A DNA stretch of 64,000 bases from Planctomycetales bacterium (GCA_028285345.1 JANQPT010000034.1:1-64000), one strand, 5' to 3'. Shown: positions 37,221-46,370, counted from the stretch's first letter. Numbers and translations: made by a program. The notes: generated by a model from the sequence alone, not told the origin.

Positions 37221-39557
37221 CTACTCTTTGGTCACGGGAAAGATTTGATAACGCACGAACATTTGTGTCGGTTGGTTGTTCGGCGGGATCGTCAGTGACC
37301 GCAATAGCGACGGCTGCCAGGCGCGAAGTTCGGCGCGGTTCGTCTCGGAGAGCTGCTCCCAGGATCCGTAGCCGCTTTGATCGTTGATCGTCCACTCGGG
37401 ACCGAGAATGCCGATCCGCTGCAGTTCGGCAAACCGCGCCGGCATCACAAAGTCGGTGTAGCCGTACGATCCCCGGTCGCGGTAGCGGAGAATCTCCGCC
37501 CAATTGACGTACACGTGTGTAATCCCCTCCTCGCGCAGTTTTTGGCGGATCTCGTCTGCACTGCGGAGCGGCCATTCGCCCGGCGGCAGGCCAGGTTGGG
37601 GGTCGGCGAACCATTGTTCGAAGATGGAATAATCGAACACCGTGTTATAGACGACGGGAAACTCCGCAGCGAAGACGACCGCGTTGCCCACGCAGAGGAC
37701 CTTGCTCTGCGGCGGGAGTTCGCGATTGAGCCGCGGCATACCGGGCGAGTAATAGCCCTCGGTGTGCTGGCGCGCGCGGTCATAGTCGATCAGAAAGGCG
37801 TTGTACCCGCAGAGTGAAAACGGCGTGACGATCATCGTCAGGTGATACAGCGAAACGAGTGCAAACAGGCCGATCCAGGCAGTCCGCCAAGATAACCGGG
37901 AGCTCCACGTCGCCCCGGCTCCCGCCAGCAGCGCCACAACGGGGATCATCGGCACCCAGAATCGATCGATGCGGTGCGTGAAAATCCACCACGTCAGAAA
38001 CAGGTAGCAGACGTACACCCACAACCAAATCACAAGCCGCCTGCGCGATTTGAGCAAAAACGCCAGCGGGGCGATCCCAAACAGAAACGGGCTGAGCCAA
38101 TCGCTTTTGACCGTCACGTCTTTGAATTTCTCCGCCAGATCGAGCAGCGAATGCGTCTTCGGGCTGTGGCCCGCTTTCCATTTGGCGTTGAGCTGCGCAT
38201 CCCAGTCCGCGCCGCCGAAGATTGAGTACGCCAACGGATAGACCGGGTTGCCGGTTTCCAGACTGTTCTTCAGCAACCAGGGTCCGATGGTGATGATCGT
38301 TCCCAGTGCGAACGCCGCCGCATAGCGCAGCGCGGATCGGACCTGTGCCGACCGCTCGTTGCTCTGCAAGAATCCGGCCGCGATCGAGGCGATTCCCAAT
38401 GGAATCACGACGGAGAGCAGCCCGGGATACTTGCAGGACATCGCCGATCCGGCCAGTAATCCGGCCAGCAAAAACGTTCCAGGCAACTGCCGAGCGTCCG
38501 GCATGGTTTTAGCGCGGTCGATCCCGATCTTCGTCGCGTAGAGCGCCGCGAAGAGATAGAACGACAGTCCCCCTTCCGCATAAGCGATCGTCGAGATGCG
38601 ATAGATCCAAGGCGCCGACAGAAAAATCGCCGCCGCATAAATCCCCGCCCGCATGCTAAACCAACGGCGTCCGGCGGAGTAGATTCCCAGTGCCGTTACG
38701 AGCCCGAAGCACATCAGCACCCCTTTGCCGGCAACCGCTCCCCAGTACCAATCCCCCATTAGCACCATCGCAGCAAGTGTGAGCATCTCCGTGCCGAAGG
38801 GAAAGCTGGTGTAGACGTTGTGAGGCAGAAACTGAATTTGCCCGGCCAGGTAGTATTCCTTGGGGCCTTCCCAGTGGTATTCGAGGACGTCAAAGTCCGT
38901 GGAAGGGAGTAACGCGCCCAAGATCATGCACAGCACAAACGGCACCAGCATGATCAGCCAGATGTTGTAGTTCCAAACTGATTCGGCTGTATCGGATTCC
39001 GGCTCTGAACTTTTGGGCGCGCGTCGCATCAATCGCAACGCGACTTCAGCGATGATCGCTGTGGCGATCAGCCCGCCAAACAGACCTCGCGACAGCCAAC
39101 CGCAGCAGCCGAGCACCAGCGTAATCAAAGACCAGCCGGAGAGGCCGATCGCAAATGCGAAGAACGTCTCTTCACCGGCCGGACCGTCAAGCTGCGGTCG
39201 GAGCAGCCGCAAAACCAAGTGCCCCAGCGCCCAAGCAGCAGATAGGATCAAAACTGCCACGAAAGCGGGCGTGAAACGCTGCGGCAGATTGGACCACGAC
39301 GAGACCTCGCGCGGCTGCGGCTCGGTCGGTGCGATCGTATCGAGCAGATCCCACGGCACGAGCCGCCATACGTCGAGGCGGGTGATCGGCTGGAAATTCG
39401 GCAGTGTAAAGCTGAAAAAAATCGCGAAGAAAATCACCAGCCACACGCAGACGCCCGCGGCGATCAATCGCTCGCGTTGCGGACGTTGTTCAGCAACGAC
39501 GTCCTCCTCGACGATATCCGTCGGCGGGGGTGATTGATGTCGTCGCTGTGCGGTCAC
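37221..39557 (-). CDS. ArnT/PMT-like membrane glycosyltransferase family protein
   Basis: A 778-residue protein with a cytoplasmic ~45-residue N-terminus and then about a dozen hydrophobic segments up to residue ~600, followed by a soluble C-terminal domain of ~170 residues. The first extracytoplasmic loop after a membrane anchor contains the acidic 'STDFDVLEYHWEGPKEYYLAG', reminiscent of the catalytic Asp loop of GT-C (family 39/83) transferases that use lipid-linked sugars. Later segments include 'RIDRFWVPMIPVVALLAGAG'. The C-terminal domain has 'VLCVGNAVVFAAEFPVVYN', as in other planctomycete GT-C proteins. It lies 15 bp downstream of nadC on the same strand. Donor and acceptor are unknown. 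Confidence 0.78.
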   Translation of the reverse strand: MTAQRRHQSPPPTDIVEEDVVAEQRPQRERLIAAGVCVWLVIFFAIFFSFTLPNFQPITRLDVWRLVPWDLLDTIAPTEPQPREVSSWSNLPQRFTPAFVAVLILSAAWALGHLVLRLLRPQLDGPAGEETFFAFAIGLSGWSLITLVLGCCGWLSRGLFGGLIATAIIAEVALRLMRRAPKSSEPESDTAESVWNYNIWLIMLVPFVLCMILGALLPSTDFDVLEYHWEGPKEYYLAGQIQFLPHNVYTSFPFGTEMLTLAAMVLMGDWYWGAVAGKGVLMCFGLVTALGIYSAGRRWFSMRAGIYAAAIFLSAPWIYRISTIAYAEGGLSFYLFAALYATKIGIDRAKTMPDARQLPGTFLLAGLLAGSAMSCKYPGLLSVVIPLGIASIAAGFLQSNERSAQVRSALRYAAAFALGTIITIGPWLLKNSLETGNPVYPLAYSIFGGADWDAQLNAKWKAGHSPKTHSLLDLAEKFKDVTVKSDWLSPFLFGIAPLAFLLKSRRRLVIWLWVYVCYLFLTWWIFTHRIDRFWVPMIPVVALLAGAGATWSSRLSWRTAWIGLFALVSLYHLTMIVTPFSLCGYNAFLIDYDRARQHTEGYYSPGMPRLNRELPPQSKVLCVGNAVVFAAEFPVVYNTVFDYSIFEQWFADPQPGLPPGEWPLRSADEIRQKLREEGITHVYVNWAEILRYRDRGSYGYTDFVMPARFAELQRIGILGPEWTINDQSGYGSWEQLSETNRAELRAWQPSLLRSLTIPPNNQPTQMFVRYQIFPVTKE

Positions 39558-39572
39558 GGGCGGATTACTCAG

Positions 39573-40466
39573 TTATGAGGGCAGGGACCAGTCGAACGCC
39601 AGATCGAGCGCCGCCGCCGAATGCGTCAGCGCCCCCGCGCTAATCCGCTCGACGCCGGTCGCGGCGATGTCGGCAACGGTCTCCAACGTCACGCCGCCGG
39701 AGGCCTCAAGCGCGACGCCCGGGGCGCGGCCGTTGCGGATTTCGACGGCACGACGCAGCGCTTCGCAATCCATATTGTCCAGCAACACGATGTCCGGTTC
39801 CCCACCGAGCGCGTCTTCCAGCTGCGCGAGCGTGTCGACCTCGACTTCAATCGGAATTCCCGCGTCGACGGCCGAACGGGCGGCGCGGATTGCAGCGGCG
39901 ATGGAATGGTCGGAGTTGCTGGACGTCCACGCCGCGAGATGGTTGTCCTTAATCAGCACACCGTCGAACAGTCCCATGCGGTGGTTCGTGCCGCCGCCGG
40001 CGCTGACGGCGTACTTGTGCAGACGCCGCCAACCGGGCAGCGTCTTGCGCGTATCAAGAATCGCTGCTTTGGTACCAGCAACAGCGTCAACGAACCGCCG
40101 CGTGAGCGTGGCGATGCCGCTGAGGTGCGTTAGAAAGTTGAGGGCCGTGCGTTCCCCGGTCGGCAGTGAGCGAAGCGGTCCTTGGATCTCCGCGACACTC
40201 GTCCCCGCGCTGACCGCGGTACCGTCGCCGACGTGGAGATTCACCGACACCGCCGCATCCAACTCGGCAAACACCATATCCACGACAGGCAAACCGGCAA
40301 CGATGCCCTCTTCGCGCGCGGCGACCGTGACTGCGCCGCGGGCATCCTGGGAAATCAGTGCCAGCGACGTCAGGTCCCCGGCCGTGTCCAGATCTTCAGC
40401 CAGCGCGGCGCGAATCAACTGCCGGGCGTTGTCTCGAACCTGGTCGCCGAATTGTGGAGCGGTCAC
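39573..40466 (-). CDS. nadC: nicotinate-nucleotide pyrophosphorylase (carboxylating)
   Basis: A 297-residue quinolinate phosphoribosyltransferase, which converts quinolinate and PRPP to nicotinate mononucleotide in NAD synthesis. Visible marks are 'ALAEDLDTAGDLTS', 'GERTALNFLTHLSGIATLT', 'ILDTRKTLPGWRRLHKYAV', 'GGGTNHRMGLFDGVLIKDNH', 'VEVDTLAQLEDAL', 'DIVLLDNMD' and 'EASGGVTLETV'. The open frame begins at GTG 40475, but GTG 40466 is better spaced from AAAGGTGAG. nadA and nadB are not nearby. Confidence 0.97.
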   Translation of the reverse strand: MTAPQFGDQVRDNARQLIRAALAEDLDTAGDLTSLALISQDARGAVTVAAREEGIVAGLPVVDMVFAELDAAVSVNLHVGDGTAVSAGTSVAEIQGPLRSLPTGERTALNFLTHLSGIATLTRRFVDAVAGTKAAILDTRKTLPGWRRLHKYAVSAGGGTNHRMGLFDGVLIKDNHLAAWTSSNSDHSIAAAIRAARSAVDAGIPIEVEVDTLAQLEDALGGEPDIVLLDNMDCEALRRAVEIRNGRAPGVALEASGGVTLETVADIAATGVERISAGALTHSAAALDLAFDWSLPS

Positions 40467-40498
40467 GGCTCTCACCTTTAACTTGATTTAAACCACGA

Positions 40499-41620
40499 TC
40501 AAACCCGCAGGAAGATCTTGTTGCGATACAGCACATACAGAAAGAGCCACACGAGAAAGAACTCTCCGCCGGCCCAGATCGCGGGATGGAAGTTCTCTTT
40601 GCCGGGCCGCATGATGAATTCAAAAATCCTCGGGAAGTGAATGAACTCGCGTACCAAATAGATGGTGATCGCGTTCATGCCGATGACGACGAACACGAAC
40701 GCCCATTTGCGATAACCCCAAACGTCGATCACCAGATAAAACAACGACAGCGCCATCGTACTCCAGCCGGTGGTATACAGCACAAACGTGCTGGTCCACA
40801 GGTTCTTATTGACTGGGAAGATGGGATGGAGCACGCGGCCGGCGACGGCACAGATTGCTCCCGCTGCCAGCAAACAGAGCGCCTTCTGCGCGCCGCTGCG
40901 CTCGGAGCGCAAGAATTGCCCCGCAAGAACGCCGCTGAGCACAGTGGCAATCGAGGGAATCGTGGAGATCAGGCCCTCGGGATCGCGGATTTCGTTGTAC
41001 ATGGTTCCCGGAATCAGCCAGCTGTCGAGGAAAGTCTCCCAGGTGTGGCCGTGGACCAAATCCCCCGCTCCGTAGCCGGGGACCGGCACGAACATCATTA
41101 GTGCCCAATAGCCGATCAAGATTCCGGCAGTCCAAATGACCTGTCCGCGGACCCGCGTGTTCATGGCGATCAAAGCAGCAAACATGTAGCTCAAACCGAT
41201 GCGTCCCAGCACGCTGGGGTAGCGAGCCTGTTCGAAATCGAGTTTGAGCAGACCGTTATAAATCGCCCCCAACAAACACAGCGCCAGTCCGCGGTAGATG
41301 ACGCGGATATACATCTCCGCTTTGCTTTGCCCCTCTTCGAGGTGTTTCAGCAGCGAAAACGGAATCGCCACACCGGCGATGAACATAAACAGCGGAAAAA
41401 TCTGATCATACGGCGTATAGCCGTGCCAGTCGGGATGCTCAAGCAAGTATTTGGCTCGTTCTCCGTAATGATCGCTGATCGAAAAACAGATCGCAATCAC
41501 CCACTCCGCCCCGCCGATAATCCAAAACATGTCAAACCCGCGCAGCGCGTCGAGCGACATCAATCGACCGGGGGGCGTTTTGTCGTCCGGTGCGGATTGG
41601 GGGGACGGGTCGGCGGACAT
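40499..41620 (-). CDS. DUF5009/HGSNAT-like membrane acyltransferase-like protein
   Basis: A 373-residue multi-pass protein with the 'RLMSLDALRGFDMFWIIGG' opening typical of the DUF5009 and heparan-alpha-glucosaminide N-acetyltransferase-like group. This is followed by 'YDQIFPLFMFIAGVAIPFSL' and about ten membrane segments. A C-terminal 'YRNKIFLRV' is the cytoplasmic tail. In the human homologue a histidine in a luminal loop carries the acetyl group; here 'EHPDWHGYTPYDQIFP' contains histidines in the equivalent loop, but catalysis is inference. It is upstream of nadC on the same strand with a 32-bp gap. The acceptor may be a cell-surface amino sugar. Confidence 0.88.
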   Translation of the reverse strand: MSADPSPQSAPDDKTPPGRLMSLDALRGFDMFWIIGGAEWVIAICFSISDHYGERAKYLLEHPDWHGYTPYDQIFPLFMFIAGVAIPFSLLKHLEEGQSKAEMYIRVIYRGLALCLLGAIYNGLLKLDFEQARYPSVLGRIGLSYMFAALIAMNTRVRGQVIWTAGILIGYWALMMFVPVPGYGAGDLVHGHTWETFLDSWLIPGTMYNEIRDPEGLISTIPSIATVLSGVLAGQFLRSERSGAQKALCLLAAGAICAVAGRVLHPIFPVNKNLWTSTFVLYTTGWSTMALSLFYLVIDVWGYRKWAFVFVVIGMNAITIYLVREFIHFPRIFEFIMRPGKENFHPAIWAGGEFFLVWLFLYVLYRNKIFLRV

Positions 41621-41839
41621 CGGCGTTTCCTTGTCAGCAATCAGGGATTACGAAAATCTGGAAGTCAATTGATTAGGTCATACAAGGTAACAAACCGGGA
41701 CTGCTGGTTTCCAGGAATGAACCGGACTTGAGCGTTGCAACAAAATTGTTGTCTGCCGCCTTGAAACGGACGATAATCAAGGCAATTGAATCAGCCACAC
41801 ATTTGGCTGAGCTTGAATCGTGTGCTCGGAGGATGTGAC

Positions 41840-42076
41840 ATGTCCTACAAAATGTGCTATTTTTTCGCCGCCCTGTTTTACCTGCTCGGATTGGTCTTGG
41901 CTATGTATGGCCACGGTCCATCAGGGGCTTCGTTGTTCATGATGGCACCGTTTGCCTCATTGATGGGTTCGAGTGTTCGAGCACAGGAGAAGCGGATTGC
42001 TGAATTAGAAGGTCGCTTGTCTGAGTTGGCGGCCGGCGAGATCGAGGACCAGCCGGCCGGTATCGCACAGTCATGA
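41840..42076 (+). CDS. small membrane protein, function unknown
   Basis: A 78-residue protein with two hydrophobic stretches ('MCYFFAALFYLLGLVLAMYG' and 'ASLFMMAPFASLMGS'), followed by a short charged coiled-coil tail 'AQEKRIAELEGRLSELAAGE'. The open frame starts at TTG 41786, but ATG 41840 has GGAGG eight bases upstream and is preferred. It is divergent from the DUF5009 gene and convergent with the kinase gene. No family is recognised. Confidence 0.7.
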   Translation: MSYKMCYFFAALFYLLGLVLAMYGHGPSGASLFMMAPFASLMGSSVRAQEKRIAELEGRLSELAAGEIEDQPAGIAQS

Positions 42077-42195
42077 TTTTCGCTCGATTGCCAGGCGGAG
42101 CACATGCCTGACCTGGATCACTATTTGCTGGTTGTTTCGCATGAGAGTGATGGCGGGTTGTTGACATGAGAGGCGAGCAATGACGCAGCGAGTGA

Positions 42196-43506
42196 TCAGC
42201 ATCTGAAGCGCCGAAGGGCAAGCGCTAACTCGATAGCCGAAGCAAAGCGTTGGTCGGAGTTTTTCTGCAGGCACTGCAGACAAATCTCGCACAGTCTCCT
42301 GTCCACATCGCCCGGAAACAGACTCCGCAGGTCGTGCGGAATGCCCTTCACGACCTGCGCCAAGAGATCGACCACTCGCTGTGCTTCGAACGGTGGGCGG
42401 CCGGTAAGCAAGTGAAACATCACCGCTCCCAATCCATACACGTCGGTGTGCGGGCCGATGTGTCCCCAGCAACTGTCGATTTGTTCCGGCGCCATGTAGG
42501 CCGCTGTGCCGGCGATTCCGGTCAGAATGGATTCTTGCTGTCGGAGCGTACGGGCAAATCCAAAATCAGTCACTCGAATCCCGCCATCCTCGGACAACAA
42601 GAGATTGCTCGGCTTCAAATCGCAGTGCACGATTCCTTCACGATGCGCATACTCCACGGCATCGGCCGCTGCCGACATCCAGCGTACGACATCGACCGGC
42701 GATGGCCGGTTTGTGGCGATGAAATGGTCAAGGTTGGGGCCCCGCACGAGATCCATCACGATGAAATAACCGCCGTGCGGCGTCCGCCCCAATCCATGGG
42801 CGGCTACGATTCCCGGATGCCGTAAACTGCCGACGACTTCGGCTTCCCGAACGAATCGGGAAACAGTGTGTGGATCCTTCAGAAAGGCCTTCTTCAGGAA
42901 CTTGACGGCGAATGACTCTCGGGTCGGCTTGTGCAGTGCAAGGTAGACCTTGCCCACGCCGCCGCTGCCCAGCAGACGCTGCAGGAGGTAATCCGAGTAC
43001 CGTAAATTGGCATCGGTCTTGTCCGCCGAATCGGTCGCAACAACAACCAAGGAGTCGTCAGCCGTTCGATCAGAGTCAACTTCTGCCTCAATCAATAATT
43101 CGCGATCGATCGAGTCGAAGATCGACGTCAAATCCGACTCCAGTTTGCGGAACCTGCACTCGTACTCCGCGCGGGAAGGCCGGTCGCCCCAACGATGGCG
43201 GGCGCGATACTCTTCACCGATCAATTCCAATAGAGACGCTGTTTCGAAACTCGACGTCGGTATTTCCGCAAAATAATCCTCGAGACGTTTCGTCGTCACG
43301 GTGGACTTCGAGTCACTGTTCGCCAACTTCCAACGAAACTCCAGATCGATTGCGACCAACTCGACGAAAAAGGCTTGCCGCTCGATCTCTGTGAACTCCT
43401 CAAGGCCCGCTGTGGCGATCACATCTGCAATATTCGGGGTGTGGCCACCACGCCACTCGCGCTCGAACCGCAGCAGTGGAGCGTGAAGTTGCTCAGCAAG
43501 TCTCAT
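42196..43506 (-). CDS. serine/threonine protein kinase
   Basis: A 436-residue cytoplasmic kinase. An N-terminal region of ~155 residues has no recognised domain. The kinase domain then runs with a glycine loop 'LGSGGVGKVYLAL', the ATP lysine in 'FAVKFLKK', a catalytic loop 'HCDLKPSN', 'DFGFAR' for DFG, and 'MAPEQ' in the activation segment. All catalytic residues are present. No membrane anchor or extracellular sensor is found, unlike PknB-type kinases. ATG 43506 is preferred over the longer frame (43599), which would lie within the sigma-factor gene. Even so the two overlap by 14 bp, so the pair is translationally coupled and the kinase probably modifies or responds to the sigma factor. Confidence 0.93.
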   Translation of the reverse strand: MRLAEQLHAPLLRFEREWRGGHTPNIADVIATAGLEEFTEIERQAFFVELVAIDLEFRWKLANSDSKSTVTTKRLEDYFAEIPTSSFETASLLELIGEEYRARHRWGDRPSRAEYECRFRKLESDLTSIFDSIDRELLIEAEVDSDRTADDSLVVVATDSADKTDANLRYSDYLLQRLLGSGGVGKVYLALHKPTRESFAVKFLKKAFLKDPHTVSRFVREAEVVGSLRHPGIVAAHGLGRTPHGGYFIVMDLVRGPNLDHFIATNRPSPVDVVRWMSAAADAVEYAHREGIVHCDLKPSNLLLSEDGGIRVTDFGFARTLRQQESILTGIAGTAAYMAPEQIDSCWGHIGPHTDVYGLGAVMFHLLTGRPPFEAQRVVDLLAQVVKGIPHDLRSLFPGDVDRRLCEICLQCLQKNSDQRFASAIELALALRRFRC

Positions 43507-44086
43507 CCGACACCTCGCCCCGCCGCTGAGTGAACCGCTTGCGGACCGACTCCAATACGCGGCGAACGGTTCGCTCCGAACGCTCAACATCCTCAGCAAT
43601 CGCTTCCAACGTTTCTCCTTGCAGCCGAAGTTCCAAGACGCGCCGTCCCAGCGGCGTCAACTCGTGCATCAGCAACTCCAGTTCTTCGGCCAATGCGGCC
43701 GCCATATCCGGTGCCGGCTCACGCGAGAGCATCTCGGCCTCCCATGCCGCGCTTTCGGCGGGCCAATACTCCCGCTTCACCGACCGCATCTCCGCCTGAT
43801 GGTGGGCGGCAGAACGGTACAGTTTGTTGAGCGTCATGCGTACCAGCAGCCGCCACAAATCGCCGCTCCGTTTGAGCGCAAATCGTCCTTGCTTTGCAAC
43901 GACGAAAAAACTGCGATAGGCGGAGTTGACGACATCTTCAGGATCGAGTCGCTGAGCCAACTTGGGCGACAATCGCGAACGAGCCAACTGCGTCAGCCGC
44001 TGCACGTATTGCGCAAAGAGCTCCTCGGCGGCAAGTTGATCGCCTTCTCGAAACCGCTGCAGTAACTCGGCCGAGGCAAATTCCAT
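43493..44086 (-). CDS. ECF-type RNA polymerase sigma factor
   Basis: A 197-residue sigma-70 family protein. Region 2 is at about 5-90 ('RFREGDQLAAEELFAQYVQR' and 'LDPEDVVNSAYRSFF'). Region 4 is at about 135-190, with the helix-turn-helix 'LRLQGETLEAIAEDVERSER' and 'TVRRVLESVRKRF'. The linker between them is short, and no C-terminal extension is present. It resembles planctomycete ECF groups that lack an anti-sigma gene. Instead the next gene, overlapping by 14 bp, is a Ser/Thr kinase, suggesting control by phosphorylation. The FdxA-type ferredoxin gene lies upstream in the opposite direction across a 176-bp gap and is a possible target. Confidence 0.93.
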   Translation of the reverse strand: MEFASAELLQRFREGDQLAAEELFAQYVQRLTQLARSRLSPKLAQRLDPEDVVNSAYRSFFVVAKQGRFALKRSGDLWRLLVRMTLNKLYRSAAHHQAEMRSVKREYWPAESAAWEAEMLSREPAPDMAAALAEELELLMHELTPLGRRVLELRLQGETLEAIAEDVERSERTVRRVLESVRKRFTQRRGEVSDETC

Positions 44087-44262
44087 AAGTCAGACGTGAC
44101 TCGAAGAAGCTGGCAGAGACGTCTCATTCTGTCAGACACAGCTCAATTCTACGGAGTTACCAGAAATTCGGGAATTCTTTCGTTTTGAATGTCCGGTTTC
44201 CTGAGGGAATCTGCATTTGCAGGAGACAAGACACGTATTTCAGAACGAGGAGCATTCGCAAA

Positions 44263-44526
44263 ATGGCCTACGTCGTCACCGAGCCGTGTTTCGGCTGCAA
44301 ATACACCGATTGCGTCGCCGTCTGCCCGATGGAGTGTTTCCACGAGGGGGAGCAGATGCTGTACATTGATCCGGAACAGTGCACCGACTGCGACGCCTGC
44401 CGGACGGAATGTCCGGTAGACGCGATCTTTTACGAAGAGGACGTTCCGCCACAGTGGCAATCCTACATCGCCCTCAATGCCGAATTGGCGCCCCTGTCGC
44501 CGCAGATTCTTGAGAAGAAGCCGTAG
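44263..44526 (+). CDS. fdxA: 7Fe ferredoxin (FdxA type)
   Basis: An 87-residue ferredoxin. The N-terminal cluster motif 'CFGCKYTDCVAVCP' and the second motif 'CTDCDACRTECP' have the spacing of FdxA-type proteins, which carry one 3Fe-4S and one 4Fe-4S cluster. 'YVVTEPCFGCKYTDC' at the start and 'VDAIFYEEDVP' near the end are strongly conserved in this family. The open frame begins at 44185, but ATG 44263 with GAGGAG ten bases upstream gives the family's usual length. It is divergent from the ECF sigma gene and may be under its control, which is inference. Confidence 0.95.
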   Translation: MAYVVTEPCFGCKYTDCVAVCPMECFHEGEQMLYIDPEQCTDCDACRTECPVDAIFYEEDVPPQWQSYIALNAELAPLSPQILEKKP

Positions 44527-44680
44527 AATTCGTGGTGCGGTCCATTTTGCAACGAGTGATGACGCAACAGCAGCGAACTTCGGCGAGACCAATTGACATT
44601 GCCGATCACTCGGCGCGGTCCGCACAGCGGACCCTACGCGAGTGGGAATCACTAGAGCGCTGATCGAACATGAGCGGGGG

Positions 44681-44818
44681 CTATTCCGTATCGGCCGGAA
44701 CTGCGGGGCGCTGTTCTTCGCCGACCGGATCTTCCGACTCGTCCAAGCTCAACACGTACACCGCCATTGCCAACAGCATCAATACAACAACGACGACTTG
44801 CACAACTTTTCTGTTCAT
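44681..44818 (-). CDS. 45-residue single-pass membrane protein
   Basis: This is a short gene read on the minus strand from ATG 44818 to TAG 44681. The product opens 'MNRKVVQVVVVVLMLLAMAV', a single membrane segment, and continues 'YVLSLDESEDPVGEEQR' as an acidic tail. GAGGA lies five to nine bases before the ATG. The strong hydrophobic-then-acidic pattern and good ribosome site support it as real despite its length. It follows the VTT-domain gene by 102 bp on the same strand and is convergent with fdxA. No function is known. Confidence 0.65.
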   Translation of the reverse strand: MNRKVVQVVVVVLMLLAMAVYVLSLDESEDPVGEEQRPAVPADTE

Positions 44819-44920
44819 GGGTTCCTCGGCCGTGGTTTGGCGATTGTTATTCTTCGCGCGGCAAACCCGCTGCGTCAGCCGATTCTCCCGCCCGGCCGCT
44901 GCGGATTCAAGCGACTTCGC

Positions 44921-45625
44921 CTACAATTCCTCCGCCAGATCCGGGGATGCCTCGCTAAGAGCCTTACGAGCCGTTTGTGTGATGAAATACATTGCGATCA
45001 GACAGATTGCCAAACCGGAAAAAGTCGCGACGTGGTGCAGCGTCGATTCCGGATTGACGTTGCCGGCCAACTTGGCCGCATGTTTGGCCACGTAGCCGAA
45101 ATAGACCTCCACGAAAACTCCGGGAACAATTCCCAGGCAGGCGATCAAGAATGTGCTGAAGCGGGTCCGCGTCGTCCCGAGTGCATAGCTGAGCAGCACC
45201 GGGCTGAGCGGAGTCAGCCGGAGCAGCAGTTGGATTCGCAGCCCCTGCTGCTCGGTCGCGGCGACGACCGCAGCGGTCCGTTCGTTGCGGCTGAGTAACA
45301 GTTGCACGCGGCTGCGAAATAGATAGCGCGAGAACACATAGCAGATGCAGCTCGCCGCCAAAGCGCCCGCTACCATAATCGCCGTTCCCCACAGCAGGCC
45401 GAACAGCGCCCCGGCTGAAAGGGCAAACAGCGTGTCGGGAATGAACAGCGGTGTGAGCAGCGCGACAAGAATCATCAGCACCAACGGCCCCCAGAATCCC
45501 ATTTCGGCGACGTGCGCTTCGATTCGGGGAATCTCCGCTCCGAACCAACGTCCGAGCGCCACCACCACGGCAATCAATACCGCTCCGGCTAACAGCAAAA
45601 AGGCAATCGAAGATTTGTTTTTCAC
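44921..45625 (-). CDS. TVP38/TMEM64 (VTT domain) membrane protein
   Basis: A 234-residue membrane protein of the DedA/VTT superfamily. The family's central pattern is visible as 'DTLFALSAGALFGLLWGTA', and 'LRLTPLSPVLLSYALGTTRT' gives the conserved L-R-x-x-P-x-x-P-x-x-x-x-x-Y-x-x-G motif. Five or six hydrophobic segments are present. Proteins of this type act in lipid scrambling or membrane homeostasis in some organisms; the role here is inferred from family only. The 45-residue membrane protein gene lies immediately downstream. Confidence 0.92.
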   Translation of the reverse strand: MKNKSSIAFLLLAGAVLIAVVVALGRWFGAEIPRIEAHVAEMGFWGPLVLMILVALLTPLFIPDTLFALSAGALFGLLWGTAIMVAGALAASCICYVFSRYLFRSRVQLLLSRNERTAAVVAATEQQGLRIQLLLRLTPLSPVLLSYALGTTRTRFSTFLIACLGIVPGVFVEVYFGYVAKHAAKLAGNVNPESTLHHVATFSGLAICLIAMYFITQTARKALSEASPDLAEEL

Positions 45626-45706
45626 GTGAGACCGAGTTTGCCGGGATGAGTTGACGTTTGACGTCTCAGCCGCAACAGCCTGAGTGGAGTCGGGCCTAGC
45701 GTAATG

Positions 45707-46369
45707 CTAGCGAGCGATTTCTGCAAACTTGACAAGACATTCACGCTGACGGCCATTCAAGCGGACCCCGGGGCGCACTGCCTGCAGAGTTTGTAATCCT
45801 TCATCGATCGATCCGGCGGTGCCCCGCGCAATCAAGTACGCCGAAGCGAACAACCCTGTACGGCCATGCCCCTGCGCGCAGTGCACATACGTGCGTCCGG
45901 GCCGCAGATTGTCGATGAAGGCCCGCATCGCGTCTGGTCGTGGAGCGCTGCCGTCGAGAATGGGAAAGCAGCGGTACGCGGGTAAGAGGCGGATTTCCGT
46001 CGGCGCCGCGAACTCGGACGTCAAGTCGACGTAATTGGTGAATTCCGCGTCAACCTCGCCCGGCAACAGCCGCCGGCCCACCACCAAGTCGTCAGAGATG
46101 ACGCTCGTCGACGGCACGCGCCGCAACCGCAGCAGATACCACAGGCCCCTCGTCAGCAAATGCAGCGGCAAAAACAGCGGCCAACTCCAAGCCGCCAACC
46201 GGCCGTTGTAGCGTTTTCCGTACAGCCTGTGAAAGCCAAACTGGTGCGCCGCGCCGAGCGCCAAAAAATCGCCGCCCAGCCAAACGGCGAGCAAAAACCA
46301 ACCGCCGTTGACAAGCCCGTAGGCGATGAGAATCAGGCCGAGGGTGGTGAAGGTTAGCGGGTAGTGCAT
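45707..46369 (-). CDS. membrane-anchored dual-specificity/tyrosine phosphatase
   Basis: A 220-residue protein. Residues 1-60 hold two hydrophobic segments ('LTFTTLGLILIAYGLVNG' and 'WFLLAVWLGGDFLALGAA') that anchor it. The C-terminal ~150 residues form a cysteine-dependent phosphatase with the P-loop 'HCAQGHGRTG' (H-C-x5-R) and an upstream aspartate in 'PILDGSAPRPDAMR' as candidate general acid. ATG 46369 begins one base after the upstream gene's stop and is preferred over the frame start at 46411. Membrane tethering and tight spacing to an uncharacterised protein gene suggest a paired function. Substrate unknown. Confidence 0.87.
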   Translation of the reverse strand: MHYPLTFTTLGLILIAYGLVNGGWFLLAVWLGGDFLALGAAHQFGFHRLYGKRYNGRLAAWSWPLFLPLHLLTRGLWYLLRLRRVPSTSVISDDLVVGRRLLPGEVDAEFTNYVDLTSEFAAPTEIRLLPAYRCFPILDGSAPRPDAMRAFIDNLRPGRTYVHCAQGHGRTGLFASAYLIARGTAGSIDEGLQTLQAVRPGVRLNGRQRECLVKFAEIAR

Positions 46370-46370
46370 G

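Noticed and set aside
37221-39557. Possible oligosaccharyltransferase or O-antigen ligase
   Set aside because: The acidic first loop fits GT-C family 39/83 better, and no ligase motif was seen.
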